Source of the DNA: Dolomedes plantarius
Lineage: Eukaryota; Arthropoda; Arachnida; Araneae; Dolomedidae
DNA length: 64,000 nt
Reading direction: 5' to 3'
NCBI GenBank assembly: GCA_907164885.2
Contig: OU015496.1
Coordinates: 1,536,093 to 1,600,092 of the forward strand
Of this stretch, positions 22,486-33,840 are shown in pieces. How positions within the stretch are numbered: the stretch's first letter is position 1; the number at the start of each line of letters is the position of its first letter. The translations under genes and the position numbers were made by a program. Below the pieces are notes generated by a model. That model was not told where the DNA came from. It saw only the letters and a list, made by a program, of their open reading frames with translations, and searched no databases.

Positions 22486-22879
22486 ATATGCCGTATAAGC
22501 TTATCGCTGTGGTCGGCGGAACCTTTAGAATTACTAATAAGTTGTGCGGAAACTCTCCCACACTGCCTTAAATCTAAAGAAATTCATTACTCAAAAGGAG
22601 GAGTATTATTATAATGCCATAAATCACAGTACTAGTTTTGAAGTAAATATTCAGTTCTCTAAAAAGAGCAATAGTAAAGCTTCCTGTTGCTTTGTATAAA
22701 CTATAAAATATTAAAACGACAGTTATAATAATTATCATAGGACGATAATAATAATTAAAAAAAGATTGATAATGATAGTCGAATACACTTTTTCACGATA
22801 GTCTTTTTTTCAAATCATTTGTGAAAAAAATTTAAATATAGATTGTAGTATCTTTAGGTAACTGATAAATCATGAATAA

Positions 22880-23394
22880 TGTCACGCAAAGTGACAATAT
22901 AAGAGCACGCACTGCTCTGGCATGAGGTGTATTTAGAAATCAGCAAGACTTCAGTTAAAATAATTACGTTTATTCAAAACTTCAATAAACATTTAAAAAT
23001 ATTAAAAGCAATAACTTAAAACATTTGTATAATCAAAACAATCTCACACAGAGACTTCTAACATACGCGTCTCACTAGCTCGTGAGTTCAACTGTGTCTG
23101 CTGTAAGCGGCCTCTTTGCTCTAACTCGAGCAGTATTTATATAAGCCAGTAACATAACACTGACATATTTGCATAAAATACACTCGAAAGGGAAAATAAC
23201 AAACCATGGGGAAAATAAACGAAAAACAACATTTCTCAGATGTATGACGTCAAAGTTGCTGTGACGCCATTACTTGTTAGGTAATAAGTGCTACGTCAGT
23301 CTAAAACGATAGCATGAATGTCGGAAAGTAATACAAGTAAATGATCTAATAAACTGAAGTTTAGATAGCCCTTTTAAGGTTCATTTTCCTAACA
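22880..23394 (-). mobile_element. solo LTR (515 bp) with 5-bp target duplication
   Basis: The segment runs from TGTCACG to CCTAACA, so its ends are TG...CA on either strand, and it is flanked by AATAA on both sides (22875-22879 and 23395-23399). On the minus strand it has a promoter-like CTTATATAAATACTGC and, about 170 bases on, AATAAA, the layout of an LTR with U3, R and U5. No internal region is present, so it is a solo LTR. I cannot assign it to Gypsy or Pao from the sequence. Confidence 0.9.
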
Positions 23395-23558
23395 AATAAT
23401 TATCAATCTTTTAAACAAAATTATGAGAAGAATGTTAAGAATTTGAAATTTCTTTCCCCGCTTGACGACGCGTCTCCTTGGTTTTAGCGCTGCTCGGTGG
23501 GAGCGAGGCTATTAGAAAACAAACCAAAAGCGGGAGTTTTTTTTCCCCTTATGTCTTA

Positions 23559-23638
23559 TGTCACTCGATACGTTTGTCACTCGATACGTTTTGTCACTCG
23601 ATACGTTTTGTCACTCGATACGTTGTCACTCGATACGT
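23559..23638. repeat. minisatellite, five copies of TGTCACTCGATACGTT
   Basis: Five head-to-tail units of 15-17 bp with length changes only in the T run between units. The surrounding 23470-23740 is G+C-richer and ends in GGACAATTACGCTACA. It may be part of a further LTR, but I could not find the opposite end. Confidence 0.9.
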
Positions 23639-23980
23639 AAATATGTATTCAAATGTTTGTAAATAGACGTTGTGTATTAAAGTATTTGTGGAAATTACAG
23701 TCTTCTATCTATTCGATGGACAATTACGCTACATAGATTCTACAAAAATAGAACAATTTATTATCGTAAAAGAGAAGAAAGATTTTTAAAAACGAAGCTC
23801 AAAGAATCAAAAGAAATTTTCAAGGAAGGATTCATGTTTATTGCTGATGTCCCGTATCGCAGAAAATCAGGTTAAGCAAAATGGCGAAAAGCAAGAGAAA
23901 ATATTTTTTTAATATCAGTTATTCTTTTTTACCGAAACAATAATTCAGCTTCATCGAAGAAGTATCATCCCGGGCCCGGG

Positions 23981-24250
23981 CAGGGCCGCCCAGAGACTTT
24001 ACGGGGCCTGGGGCAAACTTCTGTTGGGGGCCCCAAGAAATCTGATTAATCGAATAATTTTTTTTATTTTTATGGGGGCCCCTTTTTTCAGGAGATTATT
24101 TTGAATTTTGAAGTACGGTACAAGTTTTAGAATTTTCTTTCGGAGGAAATCTAATAAATATTTAAAAAAAAAATTTTTGGGCCCTTCCGGCAGTTGGGGG
24201 CCTGGGGCAAAGTGCCCCAGTTGCACCCCCCCCCCCTATGGGCGGCCCTG
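23981..24250. mobile_element. small hAT MITE (270 bp) with 8-bp duplication
   Basis: Terminal inverted repeats CAGGGCCGCCC...GGGCGGCCCTG, each flanked by GGCCCGGG (23973-23980 and 24251-24258). The 8-bp duplication and CAGGG start are hAT features. The interior has no coding capacity. A second outward-reading end, CAGGGCCGCCCATAGGGGGC, starts 15 bp beyond at 24265 and is probably a truncated relative. Confidence 0.9.
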
Positions 24251-24483
24251 GGCCCGGGGTAGCCCAGGGCCGCCCATAGGGGGCCCTCGTAATTTTTGTA
24301 AAGACTGTCTAAACGGATAAATGTATTTAATGAATAATTGAACAGTGGTCCTTTCGAGGTAAGGATATTCCAAGAAGCCTTTGTCCGAAAAGGAAATTTT
24401 CGTTACAATCATTGGGGAACGGTTACCATTGGCAGAACTTCCAGAAACAAATATGAGCCAATTGCAAAATGTTTATAACAATA

Positions 24484-24567
24484 CTAGCTGAAAACCCGCA
24501 CTTCGCTACGGAGTACATTGAAATTGAATACAACGGTCAATGTATGCAATTAATGCCAAAAAAAATA

Positions 24568-24610
<43 letters not shown>

Positions 24611-25176
24611 ATAAATACAACTTTCAATATATACAATTTGTGTAGAAAAAAATATATATATTTATAAAAAAATCGCAATGGATTTTTTTATAGACAAAAT
24701 GATGTCCAATCGTCTGCCGTATGAGCAAGAAAAAAATATTTTTTGTGTTTTTAGTTGTTATGCACGTGACGATAAATTTATTTAAAGTACCAGAAAAAGA
24801 AATCACTTGATCGGCATTTAATAAATTAAATTCTAAAAATTAACCTTTAAAAATTCCCCAAAAATTAGAAAATCGAGGTAAAGATTCGAAAAAGATTTCA
24901 TTTTAGAGGAATTTTTATGATCTTTCTCGTGATATAAATTTTATAGCCCTCAAATTATTATTTTAAATGCAAACGTAAAAAAAGTTACCAAAACAGCTTA
25001 AAAATTTAATTTTAAAAAATCTAAGAAGAATTTTTTCAAAAATCTTTCTTAGTGCACCCCTACACCATAAGAAGAATCGCCATGCAAATCTTCAGCTCTT
25101 TAGGTCCAGCGGTTTGGTCTGTGCGTTGTATGTCAGTCAGTGAGTCAGTTACGGAACTGTTTTATATATATATAGA
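24484..25176 (-). mobile_element. non-autonomous Helitron, family 1, copy d
   Basis: Complete single copy of 693 bp: A|CTAGCTGAAAACCCGCAC at the left and TATATAGA|T at the right. It has the 3' hairpin and the GTCAGTCAGTGAGTCAG run. It contains a (TA)n tract at about 24570-24605. Confidence 0.85.
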
Positions 25177-26022
25177 TAATGTAGCAAGATAATGCCAACA
25201 ATTATAAACTGACGGCAATAAACATTATAAAAAAACTTAATGCTGGTCCAATAGTTATACAATGCTGGCCATTAAAATTGGATCACCATGAAGAATGGAT
25301 AATACAAACGTCAAATTCGCATGAAAGGAAACATTTTCTGGGATATGTAAATGATTAGCATTTAAGCACGCTCGAACGATGCAAGAGGGAGAAACGGCAT
25401 CTCTAACTCTGTATAAAAGGAAAGTTACGAAACGGGTTTCTCTTTCGGAAATCGCATATGAATGTTGGTTTTTTGTGGGAAGATCGTGCTATGCCTCGTA
25501 TAAGAAGGGGAAACGGCTACGTGTATTATTCCAGCACGTGTCGGAATTCAATAGTGGCAGGATCATGGCGTATCGAGAGTTTGGTTTATCGTTCCGCGAT
25601 ATTGCTACTCGCATTGTTCGGAATCCAAAGACTGTCGGGCGAATATGGAATCGATGGGTTCAGGGGGGTCATACTGAACGCCATGCAGGATCTCAACGTC
25701 TTCCCGCCACTAGACAGACATGCTGTGACGTCGGTCTTGCAGGATCGCACAGCCTCGTCATGGACCTTGAGTCAGGAAATGAGCCTGTTTGTAGTAGGAC
25801 AAGTATCCGTACGGACATTGCGAAGTCGTCTGGAGCAGCACGGACTGTCTACAAGGCGACCATTATAGCGGCTTGCCTTGACACTGCAGCATAGAGAGGC
25901 GCGGTGGCAGTGGTGCACCCAACGAGTTAACTGAATACAGGAGTAGCCCCACGTTCCATTCAGACGAGTCCCGTTTCTGAGTGCAGAATCATGATGGACG
26001 TATCTGTGTCTGGAGGCACCGA

Positions 26023-26848
26023 TAGGGATGCGACATCGATGTCGATGTTTTCAAAACATCGATGTTTTGATAAAAACATCGATGTTTTAAACATCGATTT
26101 ATTGAAGCCGATATTTTTTAACATCGATGTTTTGTGCTCGATGTTTTACGTTGTCTCGATGTATTTTTTAATGAAAAAGTACCGTAATAAAAAAATTTTA
26201 CCACGTAGCACAATTTTCACACTCAGTAAATGTAAGTCTGAATTCTGAAAAGGACGAATACAAAAGAGGGAATGATTCCTTAGCAAACAGACAAATGGCA
26301 ATTAACAACCAATGAACCAATCAGAGCGCTTGGAATGTTCCTGACACTCCAGAACCTTCCATGGGGTTTTATTTTACAAATAGTATATACACGAGTGCAT
26401 CCATTTAAGTTTTTGTTTTGTTCTGGTTTTATATAAGTTGACGTTAATATTATTAGTAAGATGCCTCCCAAAAGTACCGTTTGGGAATATCTAAGTCCCT
26501 CAAAACTTATGGCAATACCACGAATTTATCTGGACCTTTGAAGGCAAAACATGGCGGTATTTACAACGAGAATTTTGAGTCATCAATGTAGCCCAAAGCA
26601 ACCAAGTTTTTGTCATTTGTGCCTGCCCAATCAGAGAGTAAAATTAAATCACCCCCTCCCCCCACGACTAACGGAAGTAACATTAATGTTAGAGATTACT
26701 AAACCAGTTTTAAAAAATGGATGTTCTAAAACATCGATGTTTCAAAACATCGATGGTTTTTGGGCGATGTTTTATTAGCATCGATGTTTTAATATTGAAT
26801 ATCGATGTTTCAAAACATCGATGTTTTGTTATCGATGTCGCATCACTA
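26023..26848 (+). mobile_element. BED-type hAT element, nested (826 bp)
   Basis: Terminal repeats TAGGGATGCGACATCGATG at the left and TAGTGATGCGACATCGAT at the right (reverse complement), flanked by GGCACCGA (26015-26022 and 26849-26856). Removal of insert and one duplicate rejoins the Tc1-like coding region. Both subterminal regions are packed with CATCGATG: at least eight exact copies, four or more per side. Only the N-terminal coding part of a transposase remains. Confidence 0.9.
26461..26610 (+). pseudogene. BED zinc-finger fragment of hAT transposase
   Basis: From ATG at 26461 the frame reads MPPKSTVWEYLSPSK. After a shift it continues GNTTNLSGPLKAKHGGIYNE, then NFESSM and a stop. The N-terminal W-Y pattern and the NTTNLSxHLKxKHG block are the typical BED-finger signature of hAT transposases, a DNA-binding domain that recognises element ends. 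The first finger His is Pro here (SGPLK), and the CxxC pair is lost to a deletion between the two parts. The rest of the gene is missing. Confidence 0.7.
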
Positions 26849-27489
26849 GGCACCGAGGAGAACGCACGTGGCCTGCTTTCCCTCCATGTCGTCAGATGAG
26901 TCCTGCACCTAGTGTGGTGGTATGGGCAGACATTGGGTACACGACACCTCGTTAGCGATCTGAACAGCCAGCGTTGCATTTATCAGATATTAAGTCCGCT
27001 GGCTGTGTCCTATCTTCAAGACCTCGGAAAAAGTCATCTTTCAACAAGAAAACGCAAGAACGCATGTTGTCCGTCGTGTCCTGAACTACCGCGACACAGA
27101 CGGGGTTCGACTGTTGCCCTGGCCAGCACTTTCCCCAGGTCTCTCGCCCATTGAAAACATCTGGTCATGGGTTGCTGAGAGACTGTGACGCAACCACTCT
27201 CCAGCCTCTACGACTGATGAAGTGTGACATAGACTTGAGGCAGCATGGAATGACTTGCCCGTATCTGTCATCCAAGCCCAGTTCGACTGAATGCCTAACC
27301 GGGTTAGAGCCGTTTTAGCTGCCAGAGGCGGCAGCTGTGTGTACTAATTTCAGCCCCTGTATACCCCCAAATTTCCCACAAATTTAATCATGCTTTCTTC
27401 CTACTATGCTGTATACGTACAATACGTAAATTTTGTTATTTGCTTTCCTTCCCGGTGTTGCAATTTTAATGGCCAGCAGTGTAAAATGT

Positions 27490-27980
27490 TGTTGTCCCAA
27501 CTTCAGATCTTCAAATGAGAGTTCAATTACTTTCACAATAGTTAGGCCAACCAACAGCTAATCGTTGGATGCGCTGCAATGTAATCCGTTGTTTCAACAT
27601 AACCCCAACTGCCAAATTGAACTGTTTGACAACTATTCTAAATACAGAGGCCCAGCAACGTACCAACGGTCTTGTGTTACTGGGATATTGACGTAGTTAT
27701 CAGAATCTTATTGCAATTTTCCAAAAGGAAAATTGTTTACTCTAAAATTGGTAAATTCTGTTGAAAGTGGGATACTATTTCCGAAAAAGGCATAAAACAG
27801 GTCTGTGAACGCAAGCAGATTCAATAGCAGTAAACACAGATCATAAATTAATGCAAAATATGGCAAATCTTAAATTACCGTCTTTTCAACTTATCAATAA
27901 ATGTCTTTCGGATTTTTTCATATCAATCTTTTGCTATCATGGCTTATTCAAGAAAAGAGATCATGTTTGATATTAGAGGG
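27490..27980. other. no gene seen
   Basis: Unremarkable sequence between the Tc1-like element and a possible LTR. Confidence 0.35.
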
Positions 27981-27989
27981 TAACTTTAT

Positions 27990-28520
27990 AGGGTTCGCGT
28001 GTTGCTCAGATGCAAATTTCTGGTAGATGCGCAGTGCAGGCCAGTCGAAGTGAGTTCGGAGCAGGTGTCTGGTCTATTTAAGTGACACACGCTGAGATGG
28101 CAAGAGCCCAAGAAGGGAGTGGAGATTTGTAGGGTAGTACGTTACGCTATTAGTAGGGATACGGAAGAGTCGAGAAAAGTTAGATTGAAGGTGGTAGCGG
28201 TATTTAACTGATAGAGCACGTATTAGTATTTAGCCTAGGTGGTTGCACGATTTCGATAGTTAGTTCAGAGCCCGATGGTTACGGGTCTTGCTAGTGAACG
28301 TATATTCTGCCTGAAAAGGTTCATTACGACTTTAAAGTTCAGTTTCTTAGTACCGCAAGTTGCGGTACTGTGCTGTGTTATTATTTGAAGCCCCAAGTCG
28401 GTCTATGTTAGTCTACCTCTACGTAGAAAATAAAGGAATTATTTATATTTATGCCTATTACTTTATAGTGTGCCTGGACCGTTAGAGGATTCACGGGGTA
28501 CCTAAGAAACAGAACGATAT
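27990..28520 (+). other. possible solo LTR
   Basis: A 500-bp G+C-richer block with TATTTAAG near 28075, a hairpin GTACCGCAAGTTGCGGTAC near 28352, and AATAAAGG near 28430 about 80 bases before its likely end. This promoter and polyadenylation layout resembles an LTR. I could not fix the ends or a target duplication. Confidence 0.35.
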
Positions 28521-29900
28521 AACTTCATAATTCGCTTTAAAAATAGCGAGACCGATTGGCGTATATTTGAAAAAATAATTAATTTATGCCGCTCAGCAGT
28601 TTCAAATGTTACAAAATACTCCACATCCCTATATATTTAAAAATGAGATATCTGCAAGATCTTAAAAATGTCGAATTGAACGCGTCATTAACAGATATAT
28701 TACAAGAAAAAATTCCAAGACTTACAGCAGATCATTCAAACTTACATTCAAACTTACAGCAGATCTTCAAAAATCATAACGACCATCTGTTTTCTCGAGA
28801 CTTATAAAATATTAATCGGTTACGCTACATTTCGTAGCCGGTCCCCAGAGAAAACATTCTGTACTATGCAGAATTTTAAACTATGCAGAATTTTAGACCT
28901 TCTGTTGCAAAATTTATGCAATGCAAAAATTTTGTGTTCTTGAATAAGTTAACGAAAGCAAATTTAGCATATTTCTTTTAGATGACAAAAAAAATGGTGT
29001 GATGAACATTTAAAGTCAAAGTTTAAAAATAGAATTTCAGATGTGTCTAGAAACTCTCTTAAGTATCAAGATACCGTTCACTTGATTCTGAAAGTCATTA
29101 TATGCCGATGGGACTGCAGATAGGTTATACGTTAACCAGTGCAAAGCTTTTGATATTAATGATATATGATTTCATTTAATATCTGGTGGCACTAAGAATA
29201 CATCGTTAAGAAAGTTTTTTTAGAATTTTGCAATTTCAACGTTTTGTAGTTGAAAAGGAAACGTTGCTTGAAGCTAGTTAGAAAATTCCTGTAATAGTTA
29301 GTTTAAACTATTCACCAGTTTCAAATGTAGTAGAATGTTATAGATCAAAAGTTAAAGCCGTTAAAGTTTTTTTTAGGAGGAATATATCGTATTTGTCTGA
29401 AATGCGTCTAAAAATCCACAATTTAAGGTTCACAAACTTGTAGCAGATCTACAAAAATCATAACGACTACATGAATCATATGGAGTAGCTATTATTCCAG
29501 AGACTGTTATATGAGTCATCAGATATGCTAGGGTTTAAACCAAGTCCAAGGGATCTTTTCAACTACGAGAAATGAAACGACATTCCTTTATAAAAATTTA
29601 CAGATTTAAGAATTCCAAATTCTAGCAGACGAAAGGAAATTTAACATCTTTAATTTGGGCGGTCAAGATATGGTTTGAAGGAGACTCAACAAGAAGATCA
29701 ATAAATGTAATCATGTTGGTTGACGAGTTACGGATCAATGTAGATCATTACATATGGTGAGTGTTCGTTAATTTATCTATGAGGTAATTAGCCAGTTCAA
29801 TTAGCTTAACATTTCAAAATTTAATTTGAAATTTTTTATGTAAAAGATTGCTTTCAAAATTCTTTTCAACATTGAAAAACATCAAAAAAAAGTCCCTATT
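28520..29900. other. A+T-rich stretch, one short duplication
   Basis: No gene recognised. AGATCTTCAAAAATCATAAC at about 28762 recurs with small changes at about 29443, each preceded by a TTACAGC/TTGTAGC-type string; this suggests an old duplication about 680 bp apart. A 73-codon frame at 28586 has no known domain. Confidence 0.35.
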
Positions 29901-29904
29901 TATG

Positions 29905-30235
29905 TAGGCCCGAGGTAGCCTAGTTGTAGCACATTGGGTTTGGGGCTAGGGGTACTTAGTTTGAATCCCGACGAACTCTGTTAAATACCTTAGTGTCTAA
30001 GACGGATATGGGCACGTTAAATTAGTAGACCGAAAAATCTACCACAAGGTCAGTCGGTGGGAGAAGGTGTAAGCTTCCCCCCCCAGATGTCTTCCTAGGG
30101 GGTGCTCCATCAATGTTGAAGTAGCACCAAAGGAACTATGTTGACCCACTTTTATGGTGCCTGCAGATCAAAAGTAGTCAACAATTTCCGCAGTTCCGTG
30201 TGAATGTCACAAAGTACCTCCTCTTTAGGTGAAAA
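29905..30235 (+). repeat. tRNA-derived SINE, copy 2 (most complete)
   Basis: Starts CCCGAGGTAGCCTAGTTGTA with an A-box-like segment and has the B box GTTTGAATCCCGA about 40 bases on, the internal promoter of a tRNA-derived SINE. The body runs through GGATATGGGCACGTTAAAT and AGACCGAAAAATCTACCACA to CCTAGGGGGTGCTCC, then ends in an A-rich GTGAAAAAAAAAG. It is the reference for the interrupted copies at 41610 and 60340, and it shows their uninterrupted TTAA region. Confidence 0.8.
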
Positions 30236-30239
30236 AAAA

Positions 30240-30860
30240 AGAAAAATGTATTCAACTTGGAATTTGCATCATCAACTGCTGTATACTTTCCCTGAAGCAA
30301 TAGAAAGAATCTCTCCTTCGGTGAACATAATCTCCTTTGAACGTTGTTGACAAGATTTGATATCCAAAAATCTTAATAGTATGGATTACTTAACCCTTTG
30401 AAGGGTGTTAAACCCTTTGCACAGTGCAAACGCCTATAAATAGTCTTTTTTTCACTTGCATTCAATGTATTCCAGTTAACTGAGCAGAAAAATGGTTAGT
30501 ACTGCCATCTGTTATCAGTTTAAAGAAGTAAAAACATTTTGCAACCTTTGATTGGAAAATTTTTCAAGATTCTTTAGGTTAAAAAAAAGGGAAAAAAAAT
30601 CTGTACCGTGCAAACGGAGGAAGTTGTTGTCCCTGAAATTGTTAAGAAAAAAATTCTTTATAAGTTGCCACTAATTTTATATAACTGACTTAAAAATGTC
30701 ATAACACGGCTGTACAAAGTAAGTGTGGAAAATCAAGCCAAAAAAAAAGAAACAGAAACGCCTGTAGAATCCCCAAAACATGTTTGAGTAATGCTTTTTA
30801 ACTAATACATAGGCAGTTCACACATTTTTTAGACGATGTATATTGTATTCACAAAACTAA
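30240..30860. other. no gene seen
   Basis: A+T-rich sequence, probably including the right flank or non-coding end of the DD41D element; I could not find its terminal repeats. Confidence 0.3.
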
Positions 30861-30861
30861 A

Positions 30862-31760
30862 TTACATAAAATTCTGGTGTTTTAAATGTTCTATTTGACA
30901 TCCCTTGTTCTGAACTGTCTTTCGACACCGCAATTTCCAAGATAATAATGCCTTTTGAAGTGTCTGAAGAGGTATTCTATCCCATTCCTCCTGAACAGCT
31001 TTCCAGAGACCTGTAAGGATTTTGGGACGACGTTTGCTTAATGAAGATTTTAAAAGTTCGAAAGCACAAAAATCCATAGGTGATACATCGGGAGATTTAG
31101 TAGGGATATCAGTGAAGGGTATGGCCTCGATACCAGTTTTTTGTTCCATTTCTTTTAGGAAATTTACAGCGGATTTTGATGTGTGACTGCTAGCTTTGTC
31201 CTGATGGAGTCTCACAGATTGATGGCCCTGTGGGTAAAGCGATGGTATTTCATTCAGAAAAATTGGCGATAAAATATGTTCCTGACAGTATTTGGAGTTG
31301 ATCTTGACTTTTTTTCCACTCTCTTTATTTTTAACTTGCCATTATAAGAAAAACCAGCAACTATCATGAATCCCTTAGAAAAACTTTCTTTCGATTCTTT
31401 GAACCATGTACTTAAATTTTTTTCTCCCCTTTTATGATAATAAAGTGAATAATAAATGGCTCTTTTTTTGTTGCAATCATTTAAATACACCCATGATTCA
31501 TCTATTGTGACAATTGTTTTCCATTTTTCTTTGGATAAGTGTTTCACATATAGAATTCTGCAGCGTGTCCTGCGTTCAGCGATATGATTTGGTAGAAGAT
31601 GATGCACATTGCAATTATTTCTTTTGCAGCAAACGATTTTTTATTACCGCTTACCAAAATCGTCCAAAAAATGTGCGAACAGCCTCTGTAGTAATCTAGG
31701 GAATAATAAGAAAATTTTATGATTTTTTTTTCGATAGAACAGTAAGCGTCTGATCTCATT
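30862..31760 (-). pseudogene. mariner-like transposase, DD41D type
   Basis: Two long minus-strand frames, 31607-31254 and 31215-30862, join through a frameshift near 31260. In order they give PNHIAERRTRCRILYVKHLS, then TIDESWVYL with the first catalytic Asp. Next come FMIVAGFSYNGKLKI, YPQGHQSVRLHQDKASSHTS with the second Asp, and TKSPDVSPMDFCAFELL with the third. There are 41 residues between the Asp of LHQD and the Asp of PMDF, so it belongs to the DD41D group of the Tc1/mariner superfamily rather than DD34D mariner or DD34E Tc1. All three Asp residues remain. The helix-turn-helix N-terminus upstream of 31607 is heavily decayed. No terminal repeats were found, so the element's limits are unknown. 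Confidence 0.8.
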
Positions 31761-31764
31761 TTGA

Positions 31765-33100
31765 TTTCTTTTAAATTTACCTTAATGTATTATTTTTTAT
31801 TATAAAATAGTCATCTTTTCTTTGTTAGATGTAAAATCAGGTGAAAATTATAGTTATTTTTTCACGTTTTGATGCTTTGACAGGAATATTTTTATGGCAT
31901 TTTTAAGTACCTATCACTATTGTAGCTGCATTATAAGGTTTAAAAAGTCTTGTAGCATTTTCTTTAACTAATGACACAAAGTGGAGATGATTTTTGTAAT
32001 TTCTTTTGATTCAAAAAATAACTATAGAAGAAAAAATCACCGACTTCAAAATGCTCAAATAATGTTTTTTTCACAGTGTTTAAAGTAATCATGATAAAAA
32101 AAGTATACTCATAGCAAATATTTCTATACGTTTAAGGTATTCGACTACGTTCGGAGCAGTTTTTTTAAAACCGTACTTGTGAAAATTTCTATATTATTTT
32201 TTGAAGGAATAGAGAAAAGAAATACTAAAATCATGGCAAAAGATACAATAACTATGCAACTTTTTTTCAAATATGAGGGGTTTTGGTCCAAACTAAGCAA
32301 ATGATTACATAAACGGCTGTAGCACTACAAAAGAAATGTGTAGACAATATTAATTTATTACCATGTTTTTCTTAACTCGCTTTCTTGCTTGACCAGTACA
32401 AATCTTGCAATCGATTTTTAACTAACTTCCCGACTAGCTAGACATTTGAAACTTTTAGAATAGCTCAGAACACGATGATAATGCATTCTTTAAGCAGATT
32501 TGAAATCATTTTCAGTTAATTTTGTTTTGTAAACTGGTGCAGCCATCTATCGGCCGGGACGGGAACTAAAAGTTAAATGCAAGTTAACTTCCAATTAACT
32601 TTATTTTCTTTCCAATTGATGGGATAATTCATCAAAAAAATTAAAAAAGTATTTATTAATACATAGAATTGTCACGTTTATATGACTCAACAGAAAATTT
32701 AAAAACATGGTATATAAAAAGTTCTTTTTATCTTGTAATTATTTTTATCATCTGCACATAAAACTCTTGTGAATGCAATGAATTAAAAGAGAATTAATAT
32801 TTTGAAATCTAAAAAAAAATATTGCTGATTATATGCAAATACATGTAGAATTTCATTAACTCCTCGAAATCTATACTTATATATAAAGAGAGAGCGATTT
32901 TGTACGTGGAGGGTAATCTTCAGAACCACTGTACCTATTTGAAAAATTCTTTCACTGTTTGAAAGGTACATTATTCCAGATGGACATAGGCTATATATTA
33001 TGTATATCTGATCAGTAGAAATAAAGTTAGGGGCTTAATCCTAACAATCTCCATTGTTTCCGCTACTGTCTTCTACCGCTTTTTGTTCCGAAGATTTCAA
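31765..33100. other. A+T-rich stretch with a dispersed repeat
   Basis: No gene recognised. Besides the repeat at 32355-32500, the block 32880-33060 (AAAGAGAGAGCGATTTTG onward, to GGGGCTTAATCCTAAC) has the look of a repeat family, but there is no second copy in this window. Confidence 0.35.
32355..32500 (-). repeat. dispersed repeat, copy 2
   Basis: Reverse complement of 3885-4045, including AACTCGCTTTCTTG, TACAAATCTTGCAATCGATT and CTTCCCGACTAGCT. The similarity ends on the right where a different sequence, GATTTGAAATCATTTTC, begins. Confidence 0.65.
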
Positions 33101-33104
33101 CGAT

Positions 33105-33185
33105 CCTTATCGTGGTGGTATCGCGGTGGGCTTCTGTTCTGACGCTAGCGGTTCGAACCTAGCCGTTCTCAGGCACGCCTTTTTC
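33105..33185 (+). repeat. tRNA-like segment
   Basis: TGGTATCGCGGTGGG resembles an A box, and GCGGTTCGAACCTAGC contains a B box with the classic GGTTCGAACC. I cannot form a full cloverleaf, so a tRNA pseudogene or SINE head is more likely than a gene. Confidence 0.45.
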
Positions 33186-33840
33186 TTTTAAAAAATTTAT
33201 TTTAATTATTAACTAACATAAAATTAATTTAAGGTATTATTTAGGTTATTATTAAGGTAAAAAAAGATTTACAATTTATTGACTATCAACTGGAAATTTA
33301 TTGGTATAATATTTTGTACAACCCGGACAAAGTCGGGACGGGCCGATAGTATTTTAATAAATTTAGCTATAAATCTGTAAATAATATACCTGGAGTTAAC
33401 TCTATATTTCATTACATTCTTAATACACTCCCAACAAAAAAATCAATGCACCAAGGACGAATCGTCCGACCGTAATGAAATTTCGCATGCGAAGATGTTC
33501 CGAACGAACATGCAAATGATTAAAATTGGGTGTCCGACCAATGAACAGCGGGAGTTCCAGCGCATCCAGAAGGTGTTTATGTGGAACGACCTCATGTTCA
33601 ACTCTCGATCTGGTGTTCAAAATTTTTGTTGCATTTCGACTGCGGATATCTTACGTCGGCCGTAACAATGCCTCGTCGTAACGATTCCTTCTCGTGACGA
33701 GCATATTTCAGAGTTTGAAAGAGGTCGTGTCATCGGATTGAAAGAAGCTGGTTGGGCAAGTCGAAGAATCTCTAGAGATCAGGGTCAAAGCGATGCAGCG
33801 ATTAGACGTTGCTGGCAAGAGTGTGGCAGCAACGTCAGAT

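Larger units (their letters stand above)
25491..27345 (+). pseudogene. Tc1-like transposase pseudogene
   Basis: Begins MPRIRRGNGY at 25491. After a frameshift it reads FQHVSEFNSGRIMAYREFG, FRDIATRIVRNPKTVGRIWN and RWVQGGHTERHAGSQR, a helix-turn-helix region with a GRPR-like end. A second frame gives LQDRTASSWTLSQEMS, then RSRLEQHGLSTRRP. Near 26010 the frame CLEAP is cut by a hAT insertion. After the insert come degraded catalytic parts: NIWSW at about 27155, and AARGGS near the end at about 27325. Several stops and frameshifts occur. The catalytic Asp blocks are poorly preserved. Confidence 0.8.
25260..27481 (+). mobile_element. Tc1-like element interrupted by a hAT
   Basis: Terminal repeats start CAATGCTGGCCATTAAAATT on the left and CACTGCTGGCCATTAAAATT (reverse complement) on the right, flanked by TA. 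Without the nested hAT (826 bp plus 8-bp duplication) it measures about 1.39 kb. Its transposase is read on the plus strand and is decayed. Confidence 0.9.
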
